DNA from: Venturia oleaginea | Lineage: Eukaryota > Ascomycota > Dothideomycetes > Venturiales > Venturiaceae | Reading direction: 5' to 3' | Assembly (NCBI GenBank): GCA_013176395.1 | Contig: JABMLP010000006.1 | Span: 1,302,001 to 1,366,000 of the forward strand | Length of the DNA: 64,000 bases | Shown: one piece after another, positions 50,931 through 62,228 of the stretch | How the letters are laid out: each line of letters opens with the position of its first letter | Numbering within the stretch: the stretch's first letter is position 1 | The notes under the pieces: generated by a model | Seen by the model: the letters and a program-made list of their open reading frames with translations, nothing else | What the model was told of the DNA's origin: nothing | Database searches by the model: none | Program-made: the position numbers and the translations under genes

Positions 50931-52062
50931 GTGGAGGAGGAAGAGGTGTGAGGTTCCATTGCTTGGTATTTATGTATGTATTGAGAGGGAGCTGCGGATT
51001 TATTAGCGACGGCGAAAGTTGGGCGTGGAGGTGGGGCTCGAGTAGGGGGCGCGGCGAACCTTGTGTGAATAGTTTTATAACTATTGCAACTGTTGGAATC
51101 GGCGATATGGACGTGTTGATTGAAGTTGTGCAGGTAGGTATCGGTGGATGAGAGTAGAGAGAGGCTCGTGGTATTTAATTCAAGGAGTGAATACTGTTAG
51201 CTATTTCCAACAAGATCGGCACTGCCAGTGTTGGACACAGCCTAGTCACTGCCCCGATTGGATGACGACGCGTTTGTCCTGGACGTTTTTGATTGGCAGG
51301 GAGGTTGGAATTGCTTTCAGACGTGGCGGCGTGGCGCATGAGCCGTTGTGGCCATTTTTCGTATCCCATCATGGGATCTTCGAACACACTCCTTTCATCA
51401 ATTGATGTAATCCTGCAATAGCAGATTCTGGAAGATTTGATCTCAACCAACATTATATGGATAAATTTCACACCAAGCCAGCGTCGAAGACAACGGGCTC
51501 GTTTTAGCAGGATTTCATAGCCATAGAAAAGATTCAACATGAGCATAATAAACATACGTTCGTCGACACCCCAGGGAAGCCATGTAACCACACTACCTAA
51601 CCTCTGATAGAAAAAAGAATAACAAAATCAATACCGACAAGGGTGCCGTTGCGACGGACGTTATAGGATTTGTTGGGTACAAGAATGGGAAGAAGGTTCC
51701 GATGATTTTGAGGAAAGTTAGGGCAGATAGTGGTGTCGAAGGCAGCTATGAGGACCTCATCATTGTAGATTAACTTGGGGAGATTTTGTTCCTGCGCTCT
51801 CTTCCAGATCTCCTGTTTCTCAGCCTGATGAAGACTTTCCAAGTCCGGGTATGAACATCTCGCCTTGCTTGTACTCTTGCTGCCACATGAATCAATGCTT
51901 TCCATGACTCCCAACACGAGTATGCCATGATTCTTCCTTGGACAAGCCATTGAACGAAATGGTGTGAGTGCCGGCTTTTCCCCAATCAATAACAATAGGC
52001 CTGTCTTGCACCAAAACTCTTCGCTGAAATCTTGCATGCCATACTCTCAAGAATGCACCATC
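50931..52062. other. Spacer with an unclassified minus-strand reading
   Basis: A minus-strand reading at 51597-52037 (146 codons) contains protein-like sequence such as EIWKRAQEQNLPKLIYNDEV and starts 26 bp downstream of the TSR2 stop. I know no family for it and could not find supporting splice sites, so it stays an unproven ORF. Confidence 0.35.
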
Positions 52063-52685
52063 TCATCTTTTTTTTCTGCCCACAACCTGTGTGAATCCGT
52101 CCTCATCCACGACTGGAAGAATCCTTTCTCTCGCAGGTACAAGAGCCGGAGCGTCCCCCATCTCTACGTCCTCGTCATCACTCTCGTCATCCACAGAGTC
52201 TCCGTCCTCGGAAGCCGCCTCGGGTTCGACGTTCTGAACTGACACGGGTTGGACCTGTCGATTCCTCCGTTCCTGCCATTCTGCATGCAGTCTGTCGACG
52301 GTGCTGAAATTGCCTTCTCCGGTCTCTGTCCATATAGCCATTACCCGTTCTGCTACAATTGAAGAGGTCCCATCTTCTACAGCGACCTCGAATTCGTCCT
52401 GCATGACTTGTAGCAATCGCTCCTCGACGTCTTCCTGTTCGGGTGTAGATTGGGTCGGGTCTGTGAACAATTCGACGACTGCTCCAGCAAACCAGTCGCG
52501 CTTGTCCTCGCTATCAGGTCCACCCCAGAGATTCTGCACGGCGACGGTAAGGGCTTGCCATCGTGAAAGTGCGAGCCAGACACCGAGTTCGAATTTTGCC
52601 TGGCATTGTGCTGCGACGGAAGTTAAGTGATGGCGCGACAAACTAGCAGTGGAGGTAAGCTCTGACCTGCATTTGAAGCTTCCAT
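52063..52685 (-). CDS. tsr2: Pre-rRNA processing protein TSR2
   Basis: A chaperone for ribosomal protein eS26 needed for 20S pre-rRNA processing. Exon 1 is only 19 nt (52667-52685, encoding MEASNA) and exon 2 is 52063-52610; the 56-nt intron ends CGCAG. The joined start reads MEASNAAQCQAKFELGVW, matching the family, whereas a start inside the intron (52641) would give an unrelated N-terminus. The WGG domain is visible: LALSRWQALTVAVQNLWGGP and DWFAGAVVELF. An acidic linker (EDGDSVDDESDDEDVEMGD) leads to the C-terminal VVDEDGFTQVVGRKKR. 188 residues, as usual. Confidence 0.93.
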
Positions 52686-53156
52686 AGTGGCAGGTATCGG
52701 AGGGATCGGGACTCGGTGGTCTATCTTGCCATCAGTGTGTTTACCTGGCGGGAAAAGAGATGGCGTTGGTATGGTATGCAGCTAGCGCCCCTTGCTTGCC
52801 GAAGGCGATCGACCACATGCATGCTCGAGATCAACGCCACCGATGTAAGCCGTCTATTCTGAACACAGTCCGTTGCACTTATTACTATACTCCCTATTGC
52901 CAAGCATCCTTCAATACATGTCAGGACACACTATGAGTCTGTTGCCAGCTCACGTCCTCGTCCTCGGCTGCTCTCGTCTCGACATTCATGACTGCTTCAT
53001 TCCCTTTTCCCACAGAGTGAACTGGACGGTCCAGTCTCTCACCCCGTCCTGGTTGTACTCCGTCATTGTTCCCATCCACCTTCTTTGTAGACACCTCTAA
53101 CCTGTGGTCGTCTTCCCTTACGCGTCACGTGTCACGCGTCATAGTAACGTGTCACT
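52686..53156. other. Spacer between divergent TSR2 and hydrolase genes
   Basis: Shared upstream region of 471 bp. At 53121-53155 overlapping near-palindromes ACGCGTCACGTGTCACGCGT and TAACGTGTCAC lie just before the hydrolase start. They contain MluI-like ACGCGT and E-box CACGTG words and are candidate regulator sites. Confidence 0.45.
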
Positions 53157-55885
53157 ATGCTTCCCCTCAATACCGTCACTGTCGGTGCTGCCGTCACGCC
53201 TGAGGTTGTGAGCACTTGGTTCTCCCATGTAAGTCTGGATGCGCTTGGTGCATGTGTAGCCGCCCAAAGACCTCGTGACATGTCCCAAGTAGTAGAAACA
53301 AGTAGTAGCGCTAATTGTATCTGTACAGTACCTAAATCGCAAGCCATTACGCCAGAAACCAACTGCTCATATTGGCTACGACCTTGGATTGCACCTTGTC
53401 CGGAGATTTATAGAGTTCTCCGCACTGCATACGGTGGAGGAGACCCAGGCATTCACCTCTCAACGGGTACCCGTGCCTCATTGGGTGAAGTGTGATCGAG
53501 TTGGTATCCCCCAATCTAAAATAAGTGAAGCTGCCGAGCTTCTTCAGAAGAATCTTGGTCCCTATGGAATTAATCAAGTTGGCGGAAAGGAATGGTGGCA
53601 ATGGAGACGGGAGAAAACGCCCTTGGAGGCCGAATGGATTGAAATGAGAAGTGACTACCATGAGCGAAAAGAGAACAACGACAAAGGGCGGCGTGTTCTG
53701 CTGTACATCCATGGAGGCGCCTACTACTTCGGAAGTACAGACGAACATCGCTACCAGATCCAACGTCATGCCCGAAAACTGAAAGCAAGGTGTCTTGCTC
53801 CTCGATATCGACTAGCGCCGCAATTTCCGTTTCCGTGCGGCCTGCACGATTGCCTATCAGCATACTTGTATCTATTGACCGAATATGAAGCATCGTCCAT
53901 TGTTGTGGCTGGCGACTCTGCCGGAGGCGGTATGGTTCTGGCAATGCTTGTTATATTGAGGGATCAAGGTATACCACTTCCCGCAGGCGGCATGTTGCTG
54001 TCACCTTGGGTCGATTTGATGCATTCTTTTCCGAGCATTGGTGGCGACGGGGCACAAGATTATATTCCTGCCACAGGTTTTATTCACAAACCATCTATGA
54101 GTTGGCCTCCACCAACTTTGGAAGAGGTAGGAGTTGATGATGGTGCCATGCCGAGTGGTGTCGCAGCAGCGAAGACTACGAAAGATGATTACTCTGAAGG
54201 AAAGGATCCAGATACCACAGGTCAGGCGCTAGTCGCAGATACATCAGCTTCTCAGGAAATGACGCAGGGTGTCTCGATTGAAACCAACAGACGGGACGAG
54301 GAACCAGAAAGGCAATACAAATCGAACATGACTGGACGAATTGAGCCCGCTCAACATCTTCCTTGGGTTGTTGTGGACGGGAAACACGTTCAGATCCGGG
54401 ATCAGATTCAATTATACGCGCCAAACCATCTCCTCAATCATCCATTAGTATCGCCTGTGCTACAGGCATCGCTAGGTGGACTCTGTCCACTGCTAATCCA
54501 AGCTGGTGGTGGTGAAATGCTGCGTGACGAGCAGATCTATCTTGCCCACAAAGCTGCGCACCCTGAGAAGTACTTGCCTAGCGACGCCCTTCTCAACATA
54601 CATGATCCGGATAGGACCACGATATCCAAGTACCCGCCAACAAACGTTCAACTTCAAGTTTGGGATGATCTCTGTCACGTTCCTCATACCCTGGCTTGGA
54701 CTCGACCTGCAAAGTACATGTATCGGAGTGTGGCCCAATTCGGTGCTTGGGCTTTGGCGCATGCGCAACATCGAGCTATCGACATTCCAGAAGATGACAC
54801 CTCTGATAGCGACAGTGATGAGTCTCCAGATGATGACCCAAAAGGGGAGACCGTACAGAGGCTTCCAACGACGCGATCGGAAGTGGTATCTGATACACAT
54901 ACAACAGCCCACATCCAATCAAGGGAAGCGGTTGGCAAAGCGGGTGATCCGTTACCAGCTTTTAAGAATCACATGATCCGTCAGAGGGTTGATCGACACG
55001 GAAACATTTATGCAATGGCCCCTGTATCTGAGATGCCAGAGCTACACATGCATCGCGACGATATCGGGTCTCTCAAGCCAGCTCCGGTGAGAAAGTGGCT
55101 GGGTAGACAGGCCGCATGGAACAAGAAGTTCGCAAGCACGAAGGTCGCCATGCAGAAGAAGAGAGCGAAACAGCTTGAAAAGGGCTATGTTGGCATTCCT
55201 GAAGGCGAGAGGCCTCCGCCTACAGCTTTGGCAGGACGAAGACCTGCAGACATGCCTAAACTGGCAAAGGTCAAGAAGAGTTGGGGCATGAGCATGTGGT
55301 CAGGCTGGGGTAGCAAGCATGATGAGCTTAGGGTATGTCAAAATAACTGTTTTTTACCCCAATAAAAATAGACAGCTAACATGAGCCCAGGAACAACGTA
55401 GCGGAAGTGTCAGCCAACCTCAGGCGAACGACGAAGGTCAACCAGAGTCCTCCGCAATTCGACCGACATCCAGGCGACAAGCCAGTAGAACACATTCGAG
55501 AACACATTCGAGAACACATTCCCATTCAAGTTCAAAATCTCATCGTCCAGGTCACCAACGGACAGCCTCAGGCGTTCGCAGTGTCACCGACGAGGGTCAA
55601 ACGGGCGATACTATTAACCATCATCTCACCACTACAAGTGATGGCGGAGATGGACTGCTGCACCCAGATTCCGCAACTTCGCGACCGCAATCGTCAGCTG
55701 CGAGCGGAAAGGCCGATGGAATTGAGGAGGCTTTGAATAAATTGAATGGCGTTGAGACGAGTGACAAAACGGAGGAGAGACCTGGGATGGAGAGGTTTTA
55801 TACTGCTTCACTTGAGGCGAGTGAGAAGACGGAGGAGAGACCTGGGATGGAGAGATTTTTTACTGCTGCCGATCGTCTTGGTTAG
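53157..55885 (+). CDS. Large alpha/beta-hydrolase (hormone-sensitive-lipase-like fold)
   Basis: A fungal esterase/lipase-like protein of about 856 residues. Exons 53157-53228, 53329-55332 and 55391-55885. The first exon (MLPLNTVTVGAAVTPEVV) and the 100-nt intron give FSH-YLNRKPLRQKPTAH, as in relatives. Catalytic features: oxyanion motif YIHGGAYYFGS, nucleophile in VVAGDSAGGGM, and a likely catalytic His in WDDLCHVPH. An Asp/Ser-rich insert and a basic C-terminal half follow. The last exon adds RTHS three times in a row and a duplicated KTEERPGMERF unit. The C-terminal part is hydrophilic and probably disordered. A lipid-related substrate is likely from the family; none can be named. Confidence 0.88.
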
Positions 55886-56795
55886 AGTGGGCGAGGAATG
55901 TTTTATTGGATGTAGTTGTGAATTGGTTGGCGGAGATTGAATGGGATTCTATCCCGTCTGAGCACAGTTCTGGATATTCCGACGGTATAACTCTTAAAAC
56001 GTTCTCGGATAGACTGCAATGGAGTACTTTGTACATACGTCACGCGCAATAAAAAAGAAAATCTCAAATCTATTCTTGTAATTGCTCTTCCTTCCTCCAT
56101 CTCGCTTATCAACATCCTTCCACACGATCAATCTACCCACTACTTAAACCCCCCATCACTCCTTCTCTCCAGCCCGTTCGAGCCATTTCTGACCATCTAA
56201 ATATACATGTATATACAACCCAACGGTGGCATAACCTATTATTCAAATCCCAACCCTGCAGGACGTGTACGAGACCTCTGCAATTCGCAAAGTTGGATGG
56301 GTAGAATGAAGACTTTGCAGAGTTTAGCACGGCGCTGTGTTCTTTGTTTATTTTCTTTCTCTTTCCTGGTAATTATCCTTTGGAGAGTTTGTATTGGGGT
56401 TTGACTAAGAAGGATTCGGAGGATTCCTCTTTTGCGAGGAGCGTCAAGGGAGTTTTGGTTTTTTGAGGGGGAGGGGTTGTTCTGGTGGGGTTTTTTGGGT
56501 TTTTCGGGAAGGGTGTAGTGTGTGTTAAGGGTTGGAAGTTATTGATGCGATGGGGTTGATGTTGGGAGGAGTTGATTTGGGGGGTTTGAGGGGGGGTTTG
56601 GTGTCGATTTGGACGGCGAGGAGGACGATATGGAGGCGTTTGGTTGAGAAAGTGAAGGGGGGTGAGCAGTTGGGCGATAGTCGGAATCTATAATCCAACT
56701 TCGTGCTCTAAGTAGCAAACAAATCCTCCTGAACTATACCCTCACATTCCCATAACTTACCAGAGAAAGGGCAAAAACCATAATTGATCATACAA
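55886..56795. other. Spacer with coding-like C-terminal tail on the plus strand
   Basis: At about 56537-56692 a plus-strand reading (GLEVIDAMGLMLGG, then LVSIWTARRTIWRRLVEKVK to a TAA) looks like the end of a protein. Upstream matching sequence occurs only in shifted frames (about 56401-56530). It may be a decayed gene. The sequence is G-rich with several T and G homopolymers. Confidence 0.3.
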
Positions 56796-57215
56796 TCATC
56801 CCATACCCTGCCCATCCCACCGTCCCAAATACAACCTTTCAATATCATCCGTCCCCTCACCAACAATCTCATCATCAGGCCTCCCCATCAAATCCTTCAA
56901 ATCAAACTCACCACCCATCGACGTCCCATCCTCATCCATCCTCTCATGTCCCCTGCTTCTCTCATCCCTTCTACTCGTCATCGTCGTCAAACTATCAGGT
57001 GACCTCACAACCCCCGTCTTCGTAATGAAATCCCTCTCAAAAGCGGGTACCGGCCCTTGCTTTCCGTAGGCCCCTTCTGATAAGTTGTTGGCATAGGAAA
57101 TGCTAGAAACAGCGATATTTGATCCCAGGTTGAGGCTGGGGATTAGGCCTCGTTTAACGAGGGTTTGTAATTGGTTTAAAACGATGAATTCGAGTTTTAG
57201 TTTTATGCTGTAGAT
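56796..57215 (-). pseudogene. C-terminal tail of an unknown membrane protein, 5' part missing
   Basis: The minus strand stays open from about 57215 to TGA at 56796, about 140 codons without a start. It begins FIYSIKLKLEFIVLNQLQTL, typical of the last helix of fungal multi-pass membrane proteins (rhodopsin-like/PTH11-like families), and continues into a charged tail (RRDERSRGHERMDEDG, DIERLYLGRWDGQG). The upstream exons should lie to the right, but there the sequence becomes a truncated pogo-like transposon. The gene was probably cut by that insertion or a linked deletion. Confidence 0.45.
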
Positions 57216-57219
57216 GAAG

Positions 57220-58200
57220 GGGTGAATCGTACATCACTTTGGCGCGTATACAAAGGCGCGTCAAGTGGGGGGGTATAGGCTGCTCATCTTGGACGGCCAT
57301 GAGAGCCATCTCAACCAGGATTTCAAGGACTACTGCCTCGAACATAAGATCATAACGCTCTGTATGCCACCTCATTCATCGCATATCCTCCAGCCGCTTG
57401 ATGTGGTCTGCTTCTCGCCGTTGAAGTGCAAGTACTCTCAACGAGTTCGAGACTTGGCGCGCCGACGCGTGTACCATATCAACAAAGAAGGCTTCCTCCC
57501 AGCCTTCAAAGACGCGTTTTTCGACGTGTTTACAGAAGAGAGCTGTCGAAAGGCTTTTGAGATGGTAGGGCTAGTCCCTATCAACGCGGAGGTGGTATTG
57601 GATCGCCTTGAAGTACGGCTACATACTCCACCAGCACCCCCACCGCAGGAGACGCCGTGGCAGTCGAAGACTCCAAGCAATACTCTTGAATTTGGATCCC
57701 AATCCAAGCTCGTAAGCGAGTCCTTTACTCGGTCACCAGTTACTGCGCAGGCAGGCTTTTCCCAGCTTTTCAAGGGCGCTGAATTGATGCTACACCAAAA
57801 CGCTCTACTTGTTGCGCGCAACCGCGAGCTTGAAGAGCAATTGGCAGTAATGACAAAGCGAAAATCGCGCAAAAGGAAGTGGATCCAGCAAGGTGGTACT
57901 ATAGAGTATGGGACTGTAGCAGCGCAGGTAGCTGCCGAGGCGTCTGTCGCGCCTCAGGGATCAAAGAAGGCTCGTGGTAGTGGTGGTCAAGAAATAGCCC
58001 GACCAACTCATCGGCGCTGTAAGAACTGCGGCGCAACTGGGCATAATGCGCGAACTTGTAAAAAAGATATCGAGACATCATCTGAATCAGATAGCAGCAC
58101 GACGGACTTGAATCTATTGTTAATAGCGATTAAATTGAAGATTCGTAACATGAGTTGGTCGTGCCAAGCCTTTTTGACCAGCTCGGTGGTGGAACACGTT
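57220..58200 (+). mobile_element. 5'-truncated pogo-like transposon, copy 1
   Basis: It carries the C-terminal two thirds of a DDE transposase (from the LLILDGHESHLNQDFKDYC block on), closely similar to copy 2 on the other strand. Similarity fades at about 57217-57228. The 3' end keeps the terminal sequence GGTGGAACACGT at 58188-58199, the same as the outer end of copy 2. The terminal inverted repeat at the left is lost. Confidence 0.85.
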
Positions 58201-58272
58201 GTGTGTAACGTACTCCACCATCCAACCGCTCAAAATTTCTTGGCACCACCATCTCATGTTACGACTCTTTAA
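57265..58272 (+). pseudogene. Transposase fragment (pogo-like, DDE) of copy 1
   Basis: The open reading lacks the DNA-binding half. It retains the second catalytic Asp (LILDGHESH) and the third (PLDVVCFSPLK), a predicted coiled coil (NRELEEQLAVMTKRKSRKRK) and a C-terminal zinc knuckle (CKNCGATGHNARTC). Near its end, after DSSTTDL, one base is missing relative to copy 2, so the last 45 or so residues are read into the terminal repeat and neighbouring copy. Confidence 0.85.
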
Positions 58273-60039
58273 TTTTTTCGCTATCAGCAATAGATTCTAA
58301 GTCCGTCGGGCTGCTATCTGATTCAGATGATATCTCGATATCTTTTTTACAAGTTCGCGCATTATGCCCAGTTGCGCCGCAGTTCCCACAGCGCCGTTGA
58401 GTTGGTCGGGCTGTTTCTTGATCACCGATACCACGAGCCTTCTTCGATCCCTGAGGCGCTACAGACGCCTCTGCAGCTACCTGCGCTGCTGCAGTCCCAT
58501 CCTCCATAGTACCACCTTGCTGGATCCGCTTCCTTTTGCGCGATTTTCGCTTCGTCATTACTGCCAATTGCTCTTCAAGCTCGTGGTTGCGCGCAACGAG
58601 TAGAGCGTTTTGGTGAAGCATCAATTCAGCGCCCTTAACAAGCTGGGAAAAGCCAGCCTGCGCAGTAACTGGTGACCGAGTAAAAGAGTCACTTACGAGC
58701 TTGGATTGGGATCCAAATTCATGAGTATTGCTTGGAGTCTTTGCCTGCCACGGCGTTTCTGGGAGACGGGGTTCTGGCGGGGTACGTAGCCGTACTTCAA
58801 GGCGGTCCAATACCACCTCCGCGTTGATAGGGACTAGCCCTACCATCTCAAAAGCCTTTCGACAGTTCTCTTCTGTAAACACGTCGAAAAACGCGTCTTT
58901 GAAGGCAGGGAGAAAGCCTTCCTTGTTGATATGGTACACGCGTCGGCGCGCCAAGTCCCGGATGCGTTGGGAGTACTTGCACTTCAACGGCGAGAAGCAG
59001 ACCACGTCAAGGGGCTGGAGTATATGCGACGAGTGCGATGGCATGCAGAGGGTTAGAATCTTATTTTCGAGGCAGTAGTCCTTAAAATTCTGGTTAAGAT
59101 GGCTCTCATGGCCGTCCAAAATGAGTAGCCTGTACCCCCCCACCTGCCGCGCCTTTGTATGCGCGTCAAAATGCTTTAAACACTCAAGACCCAGCGCGTT
59201 ATTTGTTCAGCCGTTCTCAGAGACTGAAAGCTTCCAATTGCGCGGTATATCTGCCTCCTCGTACCACGCAGAGATGTGAACGCGTCCTTTGTAGATAATG
59301 AAGGGTGGGGTTGCATACCCAGCGGCGCAGATACTCTGGATAACCGTAACCCATTCGCGATCGCCCGGCTGAATGAGTTCCGGCCTTGTACGTCTCTCGG
59401 AGGCTGTAACGACCTTCATTGACCCAATAACACCCATCTGGAAGCCAATCTCGTCAAAGTTGTGTGTATCCTCGTCGTGGACGCCGTACTTGGCTTTGGT
59501 ATCTGCAACGAGCTTGAACCACGCGCCAATAATCTCTGGATCTTCCTGTAGTATCCTCTGCCTATCCTTAGCTCGGTTGAAGGCCATCTTGAGCTCATCT
59601 GAGCGCGTAACGAACCTCTCAGCCCAGTTTTTGCCCACTGGCTCTCCACCGCGTATAGCTAGCAGTTTATCGGCCATATCTGCTACCTCACAAAGCCGGG
59701 GCGCAAATCCTCGCGAATCGAGGTCAAGGATGTATCGGACAAGCGTTTGCTCTTCGGTAAGGGTAAGTTTCCGACCATTTGGTGGTGTTTCGAGGATAAA
59801 TGGGACTCCTTTAACGCGCTCAGAGAGGATTCGCTGTTTAACGTCAAAGGCACGAGCGGCGGCCCGTTGGCTTCGGAATTGGCCGGCTTGGAGGGCTTGG
59901 AGTGCGAGCTGGATTCTCCCTTCGTGTTGGAGTAATAGTGCGTTTCGTTGTTCAGACATAATCACATAAGAGGAATGTTAGAAGTCTTGGCAGATTTTGA
60001 GCGGTTGGGTGGTTTGAGCGGTTGGGCGGTGGAACACGT
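58208..60039 (-). mobile_element. Pogo-like DNA transposon, copy 2, complete with TIRs and TA duplication
   Basis: 1.83 kb, bounded by TA at 58206-58207 and 60040-60041. The outer ends read ACGTACTCCACC (left) and, inverted, ACGTGTTCCACC (right): a 12-bp terminal inverted repeat with one difference. Subterminal CCAACCGCTCAAA occurs at both ends, twice near the right one. Tc1/mariner/pogo elements duplicate TA, which fits. It lies tail to tail with copy 1; only about 8 bp separate their 3' ends. Confidence 0.88.
58259..59965 (-). pseudogene. Pogo-like transposase with one premature stop (copy 2)
   Basis: One frame of 569 codons interrupted by a single TGA at 59207-59209, directly after KLSVSENG, where relatives commonly have tryptophan (TGG); a G-to-A change would create it. 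N-terminal psq-like helix-turn-helix (ALLLQHEGRIQLALQALQAG, AARAFDV), CENP-B-type domain (LTEEQTLVRYILDLDSRGF, NWAERFVTR), then the DDE domain with NFDEIGFQMG, LILDGHESHLNQNF and PLDVVCFSPLK. The C-terminus has a zinc knuckle (CGNCGATGHNARTC). The rest is intact, so inactivation is recent. Confidence 0.92.
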
Positions 60040-60114
60040 TACTGCTTTTGATAGGTGGTCTCAATCTCCTAATCGAACTACGCGACCGAATCTACTGACG
60101 GCTGACAACCCATA

Positions 60115-60380
60115 CCGCATCAATTGGTGAAAGATGGTAGGTCAAAACCAAGGCGCTAAGAAGATCACGCTTTCATTCAGATTTCTCTGCTTCCCGAACA
60201 TCTTTTTCGAAGAGGTTTTAGAGGAAAGAGAATCCTCTCTTCCCGAGCTCCTTATCAATCTAAAGCTCGAATCGAGAGTCCTACGTTGATTTTGGAGTAA
60301 CGTGACTGATTCTCCACTTTCTACTTCTTTAGGACGTAGCGCCTCGGTTTTGAGCTACCATCTTTCACCAATTAATGCGG
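60115..60380. mobile_element. MITE with long terminal inverted repeats and TA flanks
   Basis: 266 bp flanked by TA at 60113-60114 and 60381-60382. The left arm starts CCGCATCAATTGGTGAAAGA and the right arm is its near complement (TCTTTCACCAATTAATGCGG). Pairing extends about 45-50 bp, including CTCAAAACC.AGGCGCTA. No coding capacity. TA duplications point to mobilisation by a Tc1/mariner/pogo-type transposase, but the ends do not match those of the adjacent pogo copies. Confidence 0.85.
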
Positions 60381-60562
60381 TAGCCAATTTCTCGCACGCG
60401 CTGCCCGAGTAGGCATATGTGGTCAAAGCCATCACGGTGTGATTGCAAGCAAACAATGACAAAACAAGAAATTTCCTCATTCTCCCATGAGAGAATCTCC
60501 CCAAAAGGTGTACACAAGATGCCTCCCTCATTTCAATTTTTTCTTTACCCATCATCAAACTC

Positions 60563-62228
60563 TCAATGCTTGAACTGATCCTCGGTAACACCCTTACCCA
60601 TCGCACTCGTCGAACTAACACCCCCAGTAACCATCTTCAAAAGATTATCCGCATAATTGGCCCCACTCCATTTCTGATGCGTAACAACGTCAACCTTATT
60701 ATCCATCTCCGGTTCCTGGATCAGCTCCCCATAAGCACGCATCCCCTGCTTCGCATACGCCTTCGAAAACGTATCAGCCATAAGCGCAGTCTGATGCAAC
60801 CCAGCCAGCGTAATAAACTGCCAGCAATAACCCAATTTCCCAAGACGCTGGATATATGTTTCCTGTTCGTCGCGGGGCATAGCTTTCTTCCAGTTGAAGG
60901 AGGGGGAGAGGTTGTAAGAGAGTTTTTGATTTGGCCAGACGGCGTGGACGCCGTCGGCGAATTGTTTGGCTTGGGCGTAATCGGGGAGTTTGGATTCCAT
61001 CCAGATCATGTCTGCGTAAGGGGCGTAGGCGATGGCGCGGTTGATGGCGCATTCGCAACCGCCTTGGTAGCGATAGTATCCCTCACGTGTTCGCGGAGCT
61101 TCCCAGTTGAAGTAGACGTCGATACCGGTTAGACCCTTGGCAATGGCTCTTGCCTCGCCGTTGCTCTTGCCCTTTGATTTGGCCTGGAAATCAGCGATGA
61201 GTTTTTCCTTGTTGACGTGGACGCCGGCGTTGATGCTGTCGATGACGGCTTCGTGGAAGAGTTTGATGCCGGCCTCTTTCATCCATGATTCCTCGATTGC
61301 TTCGAGGGCTGCTCCACTCTTTCCTGCCGCTTCAGCGGCATTCATGAGGTCAGCCAATGGTTGTAGGTTAGGGTTTGTAGAACCTTGGATGTAGAAGTGG
61401 TCACGTGGATCGATGGTTGTGGTGATTAGAGTTGCGGCTTCGGAATCAGTACGCGCGACGGCAATAAGATCAGAACCCATGATATCTGCCTGGGCACGGA
61501 TAGCGACTAATCTGTTGATGTGCTCTGAAATGGGCACGAGCACCTTTCCTGCCATATGTCCGCATTTTTTCGTTCCTGGGGCTTGATCTTCGATGTGAAT
61601 TCCAGCAGCACCAGACTCGATGAACATCTTCGTAAGCTTCATGACGGCTGTAAGACCTCCATGACCAGTATCAGCGTCAGCAACAATCGGTCGAAGGTAG
61701 TCGACATTTGCGACGCTGGCACGCTGGGACTTTGGTGTGGTGAGACGTTCTTCACGTTGTTTACGGTCGTGGAAGAGTTGGGCAAACCAAAGATGCTTTA
61801 CTTTGTTTGGTACTGTGGTCATTGGGTAATCTGCAAGATCTGGGCCTGGCTCATCCCCAGATGCTGCGGTGGAGGATGATTGCCAGCCAGAAACGTAGAC
61901 GGTATCAATGTATTTGGCCATTTGGGTGACCATGACGGGGTCTAAGCAGCCGTAGGTGAATGATGCCTCCTTGTTCTATGAATCGTTAGTCTAGAGCTAT
62001 TCTTCTAACTTTCGGCATGCATACCCTCCACCGGTCCTCAACTATCTTCCATAGCTTCTTTGATTGAACATTGCTTGGGTAATCGATCTTCAAGTTCCCC
62101 CGTTTTGCAACAATCTGCTCAGCAGTGAAAGGTCGCTTTGTTTGTTTCCATCTGTCATCGGTCCACCACTTCTTCACGGCGGCGACTTCTGCCTGATATT
62201 GTTGCTCTTCAGCGTCGAGAGAAGACAT
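60563..62228 (-). CDS. icl1: Isocitrate lyase
   Basis: First enzyme of the glyoxylate bypass: cleaves isocitrate to succinate and glyoxylate, needed for growth on acetate and fatty acids. Exons 62025-62228 and 60563-61975; the 49-nt intron restores [18 protein letters not shown]. 538 residues. The signature [11 protein letters not shown] with the catalytic Cys is at about residue 207. The substrate-binding blocks [19 protein letters not shown] and [10 protein letters not shown] are intact. The N-terminus ([20 protein letters not shown]) is that of fungal enzymes. It ends EDQFKH, not a canonical PTS1 tripeptide, so peroxisomal targeting is not obvious. Confidence 0.96.

Noticed and set aside
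52611..52666. TSR2 start at 52641 inside a longer open reading
   Set aside because: A 19-nt first exon and a 56-nt intron give the conserved start; the longer reading is intronic.
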